Of a stretch of DNA of 64,000 nucleotides, positions 53,628-61,407 are shown in pieces. Origin of the DNA: Chitinophaga sp. YR573 (lineage in GTDB: Bacteria; Bacteroidota; Bacteroidia; Chitinophagales; Chitinophagaceae). The stretch's first letter is position 1, and each line of letters opens with the position of its first letter. The notes under the pieces are model-generated. The model ran no database searches, was not told the origin of the DNA, and saw only the letters and a list, made by a program, of their open reading frames with translations. A program made the translations under genes and the position numbers. The stretch spans positions 3,508,803 through 3,572,802 of the forward strand of contig NZ_FOJF01000001.1 of NCBI RefSeq assembly GCF_900110995.1, given 5' to 3'.

Positions 53628-54383
53628 TCAGGTATTAGTCTCCACATCATCCCATGCCGCATCCATATACTGTATTAACCAGTTGAGGGCATAATGCCTT
53701 TCCTGTATAACTTCACTATTCAGATTACCGGGTGCGGGTTTGTTATTTATCCTGGCTTCCTGACAGGCCCAATGTAAACGAAGAATCAGATCTGCCTGAT
53801 CAAGGATTTCCTTTTTTGAACGCAGCTTTGCCTTTTGAAAGAACTCCTGTTCTGTGAGGTCGTGAATAATTTTTACATCATCAGCGACTATACAGGTTTT
53901 ATCAGGATAACTAAGGGTATCAATAAATCCTAATGACCAGAGTAAAACATGCAAACCTTCATACTTCCAGTTGGCATCTATTTTTTGTTGCTCTGTTGGT
54001 TCGCTGGATAAAACATACGCTCTTTCTTTGGGCGTTAGTTTAATTCTGATATGATAGGTCTTATCTATTTGCGCTAACAGATCATCAGATAATCCTTCAC
54101 TTTTTAATCCTATATAACAAAGGGCTAAAGCGCGGTCAACTACTTTATCTTTTGTTCTTATAACAACCTGTTCTTCAGGATCAACAAATAAAGCGGTTGG
54201 ATTTTTATAAAAGGGAACATTATGCTGCTGGCAATAGGCTTCAGAACTTTTGCGTCTTTCCTGTTGATCGGGTGTAGCTGTTATCTTTTCAACAGGGACA
54301 GCTGCATTCTCAGAAATAATACTTTTGGGCTTATTATGGCACGAGAACAAGCCTAATGTTAAAAGTAGAAGTATAGGTCTCAT
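53628..54383 (-). CDS. DUF4272 domain lipoprotein
   Basis: 251 residues with a lipoprotein signal (LLLLTLGLFSC). Sequence such as RRKSSEAYCQQHNVPFYKNPTALFVDPEEQVVIRTKDKVVDRALALCYIGLKSEGL and WKYEGLHVLLWSLGFIDTLSYPDKTC matches the DUF4272 family as I remember it. DUF4272 proteins are usually cytoplasmic; the lipid anchor is less usual. Function unknown. It is followed on the same strand (upstream in its own direction) by the HxlR regulator gene, 20 bases away, so the two may be co-transcribed. Confidence 0.72.
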   Translation of the reverse strand: MRPILLLLTLGLFSCHNKPKSIISENAAVPVEKITATPDQQERRKSSEAYCQQHNVPFYKNPTALFVDPEEQVVIRTKDKVVDRALALCYIGLKSEGLSDDLLAQIDKTYHIRIKLTPKERAYVLSSEPTEQQKIDANWKYEGLHVLLWSLGFIDTLSYPDKTCIVADDVKIIHDLTEQEFFQKAKLRSKKEILDQADLILRLHWACQEARINNKPAPGNLNSEVIQERHYALNWLIQYMDAAWDDVETNT

Positions 54384-54403
54384 AGTATTATAAAGTTAAT
54401 TAT

Positions 54404-54760
54404 CTAATCCCATTCTTTCATCCCCCACATGTGTAAATCATGAATAATAGATAAGAGCGCTGTTCCTTTTGAGGTGGCGGAGTAGATTGTCTGAGGAGGA
54501 ACAGTATCTTCTACAATGGCTTTATTAATTAGCCCGTATTCCACCAGTTCCTTCAGCCTTTTTCCCAACACCTGATCTGATAAAGAAGGAAATGCTTTTT
54601 TCAATGTACTGAATTGCTGTGTGCCATGCGCAATGCTATGTAAAATCTGCATCTTCCATCTGGAACCAATTTTCTCTAACACCTCATTTACTTCACAGGA
54701 AGTTGCCAGCACCTGTAGATTATAAGCATTAGAAGAGCATTCTTTCACTTTCGTTGCCAT
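54404..54760 (-). CDS. HxlR family winged-helix transcriptional regulator
   Basis: 118 residues: CEVNEVLEKIGSRWKMQILHSIAHGTQQFSTLKKAFPSLSDQVLGKRLKELVEYGLINK is the HxlR DNA-binding core, with a cysteine just before it (ATSCEV) that in relatives can sense electrophiles or oxidants. It is divergent from the alpha/beta hydrolase gene with 86 bp between them, the usual layout of an HxlR target gene. Confidence 0.9.
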   Translation of the reverse strand: MATKVKECSSNAYNLQVLATSCEVNEVLEKIGSRWKMQILHSIAHGTQQFSTLKKAFPSLSDQVLGKRLKELVEYGLINKAIVEDTVPPQTIYSATSKGTALLSIIHDLHMWGMKEWD

Positions 54761-54780
54761 ATGATATCTTATTAAGCCAA

Positions 54781-54830
54781 CTCACTTTAGGGTGAGCTAT
54801 TGAGATTGGAAACAGTAGCATTTAGCTTTG
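54781..54830 (+). promoter_or_regulatory. Divergent regulatory region: hydrolase promoter and possible HxlR site
   Basis: ATTG (54799-54802), 20 bases, TAGCTTTG (54823-54830) forms a promoter for the hydrolase gene. Just upstream, CTCAC-TTTAGG-GTGAG (54781-54796) is a short dyad that could be the HxlR operator. The dyad is only five base pairs per arm, so the operator call is weak. Confidence 0.55.
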
Positions 54831-54846
54831 CACAAAATTACAAACT

Positions 54847-55611
54847 ATGTCAATAAAATCAGTCTTCTTTAGTCTTTTATTACTAATCGCTGTTAATGTA
54901 AATGCGCAATCTGTTTTTGTATTGGTTCATGGTGCCTGGCATGGCGGATGGTGCTGGCAGAAAGTAAGTACTAAACTGCGTGCAGCTGGGAATGTCGTGT
55001 ATACTCCTACACTAAGCGGATTAGGAGAACATAAGAATACATTGAACAAAGATGTTGATCTGAATACGCATATCACTGATATCGTAAACCTGATAGAGAT
55101 GGAAGATTTGCATAATGTTGTGCTGGTAGGGCATAGCTATGCCGGTGCAGTCATTGCAGGCGTTGCAGACAGGATACCTGAAAGGTTAAGTAAGCTCATT
55201 TTTTTAGATGCGCTGCTTATGGAAAACGGACAGAGCACTATTTCTGTGCAGCCAAAGGAAATGGGAGAAAGGGTAGCGAAATCAGCGGAACAGGATCATG
55301 GTTTGAGTATACCCGCCTGGTCTCCTGAAACTTTTGGCGTAACTGATCCCAAAGATATAAAATGGACAAAAGAGAGGTTGACGGCTCAACCTTACAGAGC
55401 ATTTACGCAGCCTTTGGTTTTAAAATATCCTTACGGCAATAATATACCAATGTCGTATATCGCTTGCCTGAAGCCACAAATGCCAGTATTAAAGGTATTT
55501 GCAGACAAGGCGAAGAACAGTAAGGATTGGAAATATTATATGCTGAATACAGGACATGATGCGATGATCACTATGCCGGATGAATTAACCACATTACTGG
55601 AATCAATATAA
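54847..55611 (+). CDS. Alpha/beta hydrolase with signal peptide
   Basis: 254 residues. Signal peptide FFSLLLLIAVNVNAQS; oxyanion-hole motif VLVHGAWHGGWCW (about 25-37); nucleophile elbow GHSYAG with Ser97; terminal histidine in TGHDAM (about H237). It resembles the esterase/salicylate-esterase-like group that includes hydroxynitrile lyase relatives (HGAWHGGWCW). The export signal suggests a periplasmic esterase. The HxlR regulator next door may induce it; the substrate is unknown. Confidence 0.87.
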   Translation: MSIKSVFFSLLLLIAVNVNAQSVFVLVHGAWHGGWCWQKVSTKLRAAGNVVYTPTLSGLGEHKNTLNKDVDLNTHITDIVNLIEMEDLHNVVLVGHSYAGAVIAGVADRIPERLSKLIFLDALLMENGQSTISVQPKEMGERVAKSAEQDHGLSIPAWSPETFGVTDPKDIKWTKERLTAQPYRAFTQPLVLKYPYGNNIPMSYIACLKPQMPVLKVFADKAKNSKDWKYYMLNTGHDAMITMPDELTTLLESI

Positions 55612-55615
55612 CAGG

Positions 55616-55640
55616 AGCCGGGATTTATCCCGGCTTTTAA
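55616..55640 (+). terminator. Terminator after the alpha/beta hydrolase gene
   Basis: AGCCGGGA (55616-55623) pairs with TCCCGGCT (55628-55635), loop TTTA, followed by TTTAA. Confidence 0.78.
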
Positions 55641-55715
55641 TTACCAGCCAGTTTCTGATATACTTTTTGAATAATTAATACTGTTTAATTATCTTCATTC
55701 CCTCAACCTATATAG

Positions 55716-56735
55716 ATGAAAACTGTTAGCTATCTGCTCCTTTTGAGCTTCTTTGGCACTGTTACCCATGCCCAACATAAAATTTCACTGACAACCTCTG
55801 ATAGTAAAGCACCTTCAGGAATGGATATTTCCGGGATACAGGTGATGAATGCAGTAAGCGATTCTTCCCTGCTGGGGTATGTACAGACCGGGATGTTAAA
55901 CAGGTGGGGTGAAGCGGTAGCTGATAAACCTTTAACTATCTTTCTACAGTCTTATCTAGATGAACAGTATAAATCAATTTATAAAAAAGATGCCCCCCAG
56001 TTGTTGTGGGTGATACAGGAGTTACATATCAATGAGCGTACTTTCAGTATGAGTGAAAAAGGGTTTGTACGATTAAAGGCCAAGGCTTTTGCCGGTAATG
56101 AAACGTTTAAATGGATTACACAGATAGATACAGTACTGGTGATGTCTGGCCTGGATGTTACACATAAACATGGAGATCATATTGCAGAGGCTTTACAGCT
56201 ATTATTACAGGCGTCGCTTGCCTCAAAACAGTCTGATAGTCCGGCTTATTCACTGTCTGAAATAAAAGAAAAGGCGGCACAACGTTACCTGAAGCCAGCC
56301 TTACAGGCGAAGGAACATGAAGATGGTATATACATGACATTTGAAGCGTTTATAAACGATACGCCTTCTTTTACAAACGTAGCTTATGACAGTGATACGG
56401 ACCACTTTTATTATAAAGACAGTACAGGAAAAAGAATCTATGTTGATAAATTCTGGGGATTAAGAAGAGAAGGAATGGCGTTCAAACAATATGAAGGTAA
56501 GCTGATACCTATAGAGCAGAAACAGAATGCTATTGTTCTTACCGACTACCTGCCTAAGGCACGCCGTAAGAATAATGTGTTACTTGGCAGTATGATAGGA
56601 GGAGGATTAATAGGAGGCGCAATAGCAGGTGCTGCATCAGGCGGTATGTTACCTACAGTAGATCTCCCATATATTAAAAAGAAAGCCCCACTGGCTACAG
56701 GAGTGGATATTGAAACAGGAGAGCTTACATTATAA
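55716..56735 (+). CDS. Secreted or membrane-anchored protein of unknown function
   Basis: 339 residues. Signal peptide LLLLSFFGTVTHAQ; a mixed alpha/beta body (LNRWGEAVADKPLTIFLQSYLDEQYKSIYKK, LLWVIQELHINERTF); then near the C-terminus a Gly-rich hydrophobic stretch MIGGGLIGGAIAGAASGG (about 294-311) that resembles a glycine-zipper. I recognise no family. It might insert into a membrane. Single gene between two terminators. Confidence 0.6.
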   Translation: MKTVSYLLLLSFFGTVTHAQHKISLTTSDSKAPSGMDISGIQVMNAVSDSSLLGYVQTGMLNRWGEAVADKPLTIFLQSYLDEQYKSIYKKDAPQLLWVIQELHINERTFSMSEKGFVRLKAKAFAGNETFKWITQIDTVLVMSGLDVTHKHGDHIAEALQLLLQASLASKQSDSPAYSLSEIKEKAAQRYLKPALQAKEHEDGIYMTFEAFINDTPSFTNVAYDSDTDHFYYKDSTGKRIYVDKFWGLRREGMAFKQYEGKLIPIEQKQNAIVLTDYLPKARRKNNVLLGSMIGGGLIGGAIAGAASGGMLPTVDLPYIKKKAPLATGVDIETGELTL

Positions 56736-56757
56736 AAGCCCTATACGGGCTTTTATA
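56732..56757. terminator. Bidirectional terminator between two convergent genes
   Basis: ATAAAAGCCC (56732-56741) pairs perfectly with GGGCTTTTAT (56747-56756), loop TATAC. It serves the 55716 gene and the convergent GlxA gene ending at 56758. Confidence 0.82.
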
Positions 56758-57738
56758 CTACGCCATCATCATCTCTTTATTATACTTATTCCTGTATTCA
56801 ACAGGAGATAACCCTGTTACTTTTTTGAAGATAGTCCTGAAGGCTTTGGTATCTGCATAACCCACATCATACATTACCTCATTCACATTTTTACGGGTAT
56901 TCTCCAACTGTTTCTTGGCCGCTTCAATCTTTACACGCTGGATATATTCGCTGGGCGTATTATTCGTAGCTTTCTTAAAGCGTCTTTCAAAATGGCGTCT
57001 GCCGATGGCAAATTTAACCGCCAGATCTTCTATGGAGATCTTCTCCGTTACATTCTTTTCAATAAACTCCTGCGCCTGTTTGATAGGCTCATCTTCATGT
57101 TTCTTCTGCCCGTTGAACATAATAAAGGGCGACTGACTCTTACGGTCTATCTCTATTGCAAAGAATTTGGATGCTTTAATAGCCATTGTACGGCTGGTAT
57201 ATTTCTCTACCAGGTGCAACAGCAGGTTCCAGTATGAGTTAGCCCCACCACTGGAATAAAGCCCCTGTTCATCTGTAACAATGCTACCATCTGTGAGTGT
57301 TACATCCGGGAATAAAGTCCGGAATTCATTGGCAAACAGCCAGTGTGTAGAACACTTCTTCCCATTCAGCAAACCCGTAGCTGCCAGTAAGAACGCACCT
57401 ATACAAAGAGAGGCTACCTCAGCCCCCCGCTGGTGTTGTTCTACTATCCAGGGGATCATTGCCTTATTTGCTTCCAGCGCGGCGTAGATATCACCACTTA
57501 ATGCCGGTATGATGATCAGGTCTGTTTTAGGAGTATCACTTATCAGTGCATCTGTATGCACATAAAAGACCCCATTGTGTAAAGGGATCTCCTTTTTTAA
57601 CCCGATAAGCTGCACATTAAAGGCAGGATCTTCCCCGGCATCCTGTAAAAACTGGTTAATGGCAGTGAACATATAACGAGGATCTACGATACTTGCCGGA
57701 ACTGCTTCATTAAACACAAGTATTGAAATATGCTTCAT
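56758..57738 (-). CDS. GlxA-type transcriptional regulator (DJ-1/PfpI plus AraC domains)
   Basis: 326 residues. N-terminal DJ-1/PfpI-like domain (about 1-190) with the nucleophile-elbow-like ASLCIGAFLLAATGLLNGKKCSTHW; C-terminal AraC double helix-turn-helix (about 220-320): ISIEDLAVKFAIGRRHFERRFKKATNNTPSEYIQRVKIEAAKKQLE and VMYDVGYADTKAFRTIFKKVTGLSPVEYRNKY. Such regulators often control nearby or remote detoxification and nitrogen genes. It is divergent from the SRPBCC gene (131 bp), a plausible target. Confidence 0.92.
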   Translation of the reverse strand: MKHISILVFNEAVPASIVDPRYMFTAINQFLQDAGEDPAFNVQLIGLKKEIPLHNGVFYVHTDALISDTPKTDLIIIPALSGDIYAALEANKAMIPWIVEQHQRGAEVASLCIGAFLLAATGLLNGKKCSTHWLFANEFRTLFPDVTLTDGSIVTDEQGLYSSGGANSYWNLLLHLVEKYTSRTMAIKASKFFAIEIDRKSQSPFIMFNGQKKHEDEPIKQAQEFIEKNVTEKISIEDLAVKFAIGRRHFERRFKKATNNTPSEYIQRVKIEAAKKQLENTRKNVNEVMYDVGYADTKAFRTIFKKVTGLSPVEYRNKYNKEMMMA

Positions 57739-57869
57739 TTGTAGGTTTTTGGTCGTGGAATAGTAAAAATAAGGAAATTAAGTCGCAACCAACCCTGTAA
57801 GATGTCCTGTTTACACATGATAAAATTATATTAATGGGGATACATTTGTAACTATAAATTATTACCCAT

Positions 57870-58412
57870 ATGAATATCTTACTGATTATCGTATTGCTTA
57901 TAGTATTAGTCTTTATAATAGGCTTATTCTCAAAGAAGTCTTATGCTATTCAACGGGATATTATTGTCGATAAGCCAAAACAGGATGTTTTTAACTATCT
58001 GAAGTTCCTGAAGAACCAGGATCATTACAGTAAATGGGTAATGACCGACCCCAACATGAAAAAGACATTTACCGGTACGGACGGGACTGTAGGATTTATC
58101 TACGCCTGGAATGGTAATAAGAAGGCAGGTGAGGGAGAACAGGAAATTACAAACATAGTAGAAGGGGAGAAACTGGATATAGAAGTACGTTTTGTAAGGC
58201 CTTTTGCCGGCCTGGCACAAACGCCGTTTACTACCACTGCCTTATCCCCTCACCAGACAAAAGTTACCTGGGGCGCGAGCAGCACCCTGAAATATCCCAT
58301 GAACCTTATGTTATTGTTTATGAACATGGAGAAAATGCTGGGGAAGGATATAGAGATCAGCCTCGTGAATATGAAAAATATCCTTGAGGAAGGAGTGATT
58401 ACCTCATTATAA
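57870..58412 (+). CDS. SRPBCC family (polyketide-cyclase-like) protein with N-terminal helix
   Basis: 180 residues. An N-terminal membrane helix (ILLIIVLLIVLVFIIGLFS) precedes the START-like body: QRDIIVDKPKQDVFNYLKFLKNQDHYSKWVMTDPNMKKTFTG and the C-terminal long helix. The fold binds hydrophobic ligands. A TACATTTG box at 57841-57848 is a good -7 element; I see no matching -33. The stop is 12 bp before the ATG of the next gene, suggesting an operon. Confidence 0.83.
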   Translation: MNILLIIVLLIVLVFIIGLFSKKSYAIQRDIIVDKPKQDVFNYLKFLKNQDHYSKWVMTDPNMKKTFTGTDGTVGFIYAWNGNKKAGEGEQEITNIVEGEKLDIEVRFVRPFAGLAQTPFTTTALSPHQTKVTWGASSTLKYPMNLMLLFMNMEKMLGKDIEISLVNMKNILEEGVITSL

Positions 58413-58424
58413 ATAAATGTGTGC

Positions 58425-58988
58425 ATGCGAAAAGTGGTTCTTTCCATGAATGTTACTCTGGATGGTTTTATAGCAGGTCCCAACTGTGAACTGGACTGGC
58501 ATTTTGAAAAATGGGGGCCTGACATGGCGCTTTCCCTATGTGAACAGTTAAGTAAAGCGGATACAATCATCCTTGGCAGGGTTACTTACAGTGCAATGGC
58601 GAGGTACTGGCCCGGACGGGCTGCGGATATGTCTTTCCCAAGAGAAGACCTGGCATTTGCAGAGATGATGAACCGTTATGAAAAAGTTGTCTTCTCCAGA
58701 AGTATGGATACCCCGGTGTGGAATAATTCGAGATTTGTAAGAGGAAATACCGGCAAAGAGATTCTGGAGTTAAAACAGCAGGCCGGTAAAGATATTATCA
58801 TCTATGGAAGTGGTAAACTTGTTAGCTCTTTAATGCAGTTAAACCTGATTGATGAATACCTGCTCTGGGTACATCCTGTTATATTAGGAAAGGGAAAACC
58901 ATTGTTTAAAGATAAGATCAATATGAAACTAATGAAACTGAAGACGTTTGACTCCGGCGTCGTTATATTATATTATAAAGCAGCTTAA
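58425..58988 (+). CDS. Dihydrofolate reductase-like protein (RibD C-terminal domain family)
   Basis: 187 residues from ATG 58425 (MRKVVLSMNVTLDGFIAGPN); a GTG two codons upstream is possible. The pattern VTLDGFIAG, ADTIILGRVTYSAMARYWPG, KDIIIYGSGKLVSSLMQLNLIDEYLLWVHPVILGKGKPLF is that of the stand-alone RibD-C/DHFR-like reductases, NADPH-binding proteins of mostly unknown substrate. It is probably co-transcribed with the SRPBCC gene. Confidence 0.88.
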   Translation: MRKVVLSMNVTLDGFIAGPNCELDWHFEKWGPDMALSLCEQLSKADTIILGRVTYSAMARYWPGRAADMSFPREDLAFAEMMNRYEKVVFSRSMDTPVWNNSRFVRGNTGKEILELKQQAGKDIIIYGSGKLVSSLMQLNLIDEYLLWVHPVILGKGKPLFKDKINMKLMKLKTFDSGVVILYYKAA

Positions 58989-59212
58989 CCCTAATTTTCA
59001 ACTAGTTATACAGCGGGGCTGTATGATATTCCATGCCTCACCAAAATTTCCATGCCGATATTTACAGGTAATAGTATAATCTTCCATTCCCGGAGAGATA
59101 AGGTCCTGCTAACTTAGCATTCCACGAAGAACTGTAGCAGATATAAAGATAAATTCCATCATCAACCAGAATTAGTCTCTCTGTTAGCCGGGACAATGTT
59201 AAAGAATTCGTT
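58989..59212. other. 224-bp spacer before the fasciclin lipoprotein gene
   Basis: No gene, terminator or full promoter recognised. It separates the accessory genes from the second SusC-type locus. Confidence 0.4.
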
Positions 59213-61405
59213 ATGAAAAAAATGATCCGAAGTATCCAGCTTCCGGGTACAACCTTTCTATTGTTTATTTGTCTGATTTGTAGTTGCCGTAAAAAAGCAT
59301 TTGATGAATATTATGGCCGTCCGGACTGGCTTGCTGCTCCTATCTACCAGCAACTGGAAGCGCATAAGAACTTCAAACACCTGCTGGCTGCTATTAATAA
59401 AGCAGGATATAAAGATATCCTTAGTAAGGCCGGTTACTGGACATTCTTTGCAGCTAATGATGCTGCCTTTGAAAAGTATTTCCAGGAAAAGGGAATTGGT
59501 GGGGATGATGGTATAGACTCCCTCACTGCCCGTAAAATAGTGACATACGCACTTGTGTATAATGCTTACCGGAAAGACCAGCTGAGTAATTACCAGAGGG
59601 CAGGACAACCAGATACCAGTCAGGGTTACAAAAGGAAAACCACTTACTACGACTGGGTATATACAGAAAGCACTCACTCCGGCAAGATTATAGCAGCCAA
59701 CAGGAATGGCGGCTATGCAGCTAATGATAACAACAATAAGAACATCCCTTACTTTATCGACAGGTATTTATCTGCAAACGGACTAAGTGGTGCAGACTAT
59801 AATTTCTTCTATCCTGGTATTCCCTATACCGGTTTTAATGTAATGGATGCTACTGTGGTAAACGCAGATATCGCTGCTGAAAATGGGATCATCCATGAAA
59901 TAGATAAAGTGTTACTGCCCCTGCAGAACCTGGAAGGCTATCTGTCAGCTAATCCGGACTATAGCGAGTTCAAAAGCCTGCTGGACAAACTGGTTACTTA
60001 CCAGTCCAACGCCGATCTCACACACCGTAATATGGTGTTGACAGGATCAACAGATTCGGTATTTGTAAAACTATATAGTGCGGCATTAGCCTTCTCTCCC
60101 AACAATGAAAATTATATCTCATCCAGTACTGATGCACAAACAGCGGGATGGACATTGTTCGTACCTAAAAACGATGTGTTGCGCGCTTATGAAAAGGAAA
60201 TACTTGTCAATTATGGCACATTCGAAGCTGCTCCGCCAATTGTTTTATTAAGCCTGCTGAATGCTCATATGTGGCAGAACAGCGTATGGCCTGGTAAACT
60301 GGCTGTAACGGGTAACAGTCAGCATGAAGTACCCACCTTTACAATGTCTGATATAACAGATAAAAAGGTGCTTAGTAATGGCTTTTTCTATGGGATGAAT
60401 ACCGTGCAGGATGCCAATGTATTCAGGACAGTTTATGGTAAGCCCTTTCTTGATCCTGCCTATTCATTGATGACAAGAGCACTGGATGCAGACCTGAAAT
60501 TCTCTATCATTAATCCCAGTATAAAGTATACAATATTCATGATGCCCGATACAAAACTAAGGGCTGCGGGATATGATTTTAATTCAGACAGAAATGACTG
60601 GTCTTACCAGGCACCAGGTGGTACTATCCAGTTTGGCTCAGGTGCACAGGACAGGTTATACCGCATATTACAGACGTCTGTGTTAACTACCCTGAACGGA
60701 GAACTCGATGACCTTTCCGGAGAGGGGATCGTAGAAGCATGGAACGGAGAGTATGTAAAGTATAAGAACAATACCGTATTTGCCAGTGGAAATGCAGATG
60801 CGGGTACAGTGTTACATATTGATAAACTAAGTACAGCGAAGAATGGTAACGTATATTATACAGATGGACTGCTCACCTTCACAGAAAACCCTATTGGTTT
60901 TCATATTGAACAACTGGCAACTACTGATCCTACCAACTTTAACAGCTTTTACCAGTATCTGAAAAGCTCCTCTTTATGGACAAGCACCAAGGATATTGCA
61001 GGCACTGTTCCCGGTAATTTCTATACAGTATTGATCCCTACCAATGATGCTGTTTCAACAGCGGTTAAAGAAGGCTGGCTGCCGGGAAATGCCACAACAG
61101 GCGTCCCCAATTTCACACCCACACTGGATGCGGACAAAGACAAAGTCACCCGTTTCATCAACTATCACATCCTTAATAAAAACAGCGTTGTTCCCGATGG
61201 TAAGAAATCCGGAGCCTTTGAAACGCTGCTGAGAACAACAGGTGGTGATCTGACTTTCATTACAATAAACAACCAGTTGAACGTAATGGACCTGAGAGAT
61301 GCATTTAATAACAGTGTGCTGGTGAATGTCGCCAGGAGTAATAACCTGTCTAACCGGGCAGTCCTTCACTCCATTAATAATTTTCTCAGATACAAAGTTC
61401 AATAA
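59213..61405 (+). CDS. Surface lipoprotein with four fasciclin (FAS1) domains
   Basis: 730 residues; lipoprotein signal LLFICLICSC. Four FAS1-type signatures are visible: YWTFFAANDAAFEKYF (about 82-97), GWTLFVPKNDVLRAYE (about 317-332), KYTIFMMPDTKLRAAGY (about 441-457) and FYTVLIPTNDAVSTAV (about 604-619), the last followed by INYHILNKNSVVPDG and VNVARSNNLSNRAVLHSINNFL, a typical FAS1 end. FAS1 domains mediate adhesion or binding. It is followed by a SusC gene two bases after its stop, so it is part of a glycan or matrix uptake locus; FAS1 lipoproteins of this type often accompany SusC/SusD pairs in Bacteroidota. Confidence 0.87.
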   Translation: MKKMIRSIQLPGTTFLLFICLICSCRKKAFDEYYGRPDWLAAPIYQQLEAHKNFKHLLAAINKAGYKDILSKAGYWTFFAANDAAFEKYFQEKGIGGDDGIDSLTARKIVTYALVYNAYRKDQLSNYQRAGQPDTSQGYKRKTTYYDWVYTESTHSGKIIAANRNGGYAANDNNNKNIPYFIDRYLSANGLSGADYNFFYPGIPYTGFNVMDATVVNADIAAENGIIHEIDKVLLPLQNLEGYLSANPDYSEFKSLLDKLVTYQSNADLTHRNMVLTGSTDSVFVKLYSAALAFSPNNENYISSSTDAQTAGWTLFVPKNDVLRAYEKEILVNYGTFEAAPPIVLLSLLNAHMWQNSVWPGKLAVTGNSQHEVPTFTMSDITDKKVLSNGFFYGMNTVQDANVFRTVYGKPFLDPAYSLMTRALDADLKFSIINPSIKYTIFMMPDTKLRAAGYDFNSDRNDWSYQAPGGTIQFGSGAQDRLYRILQTSVLTTLNGELDDLSGEGIVEAWNGEYVKYKNNTVFASGNADAGTVLHIDKLSTAKNGNVYYTDGLLTFTENPIGFHIEQLATTDPTNFNSFYQYLKSSSLWTSTKDIAGTVPGNFYTVLIPTNDAVSTAVKEGWLPGNATTGVPNFTPTLDADKDKVTRFINYHILNKNSVVPDGKKSGAFETLLRTTGGDLTFITINNQLNVMDLRDAFNNSVLVNVARSNNLSNRAVLHSINNFLRYKVQ

Positions 61406-61407
61406 CA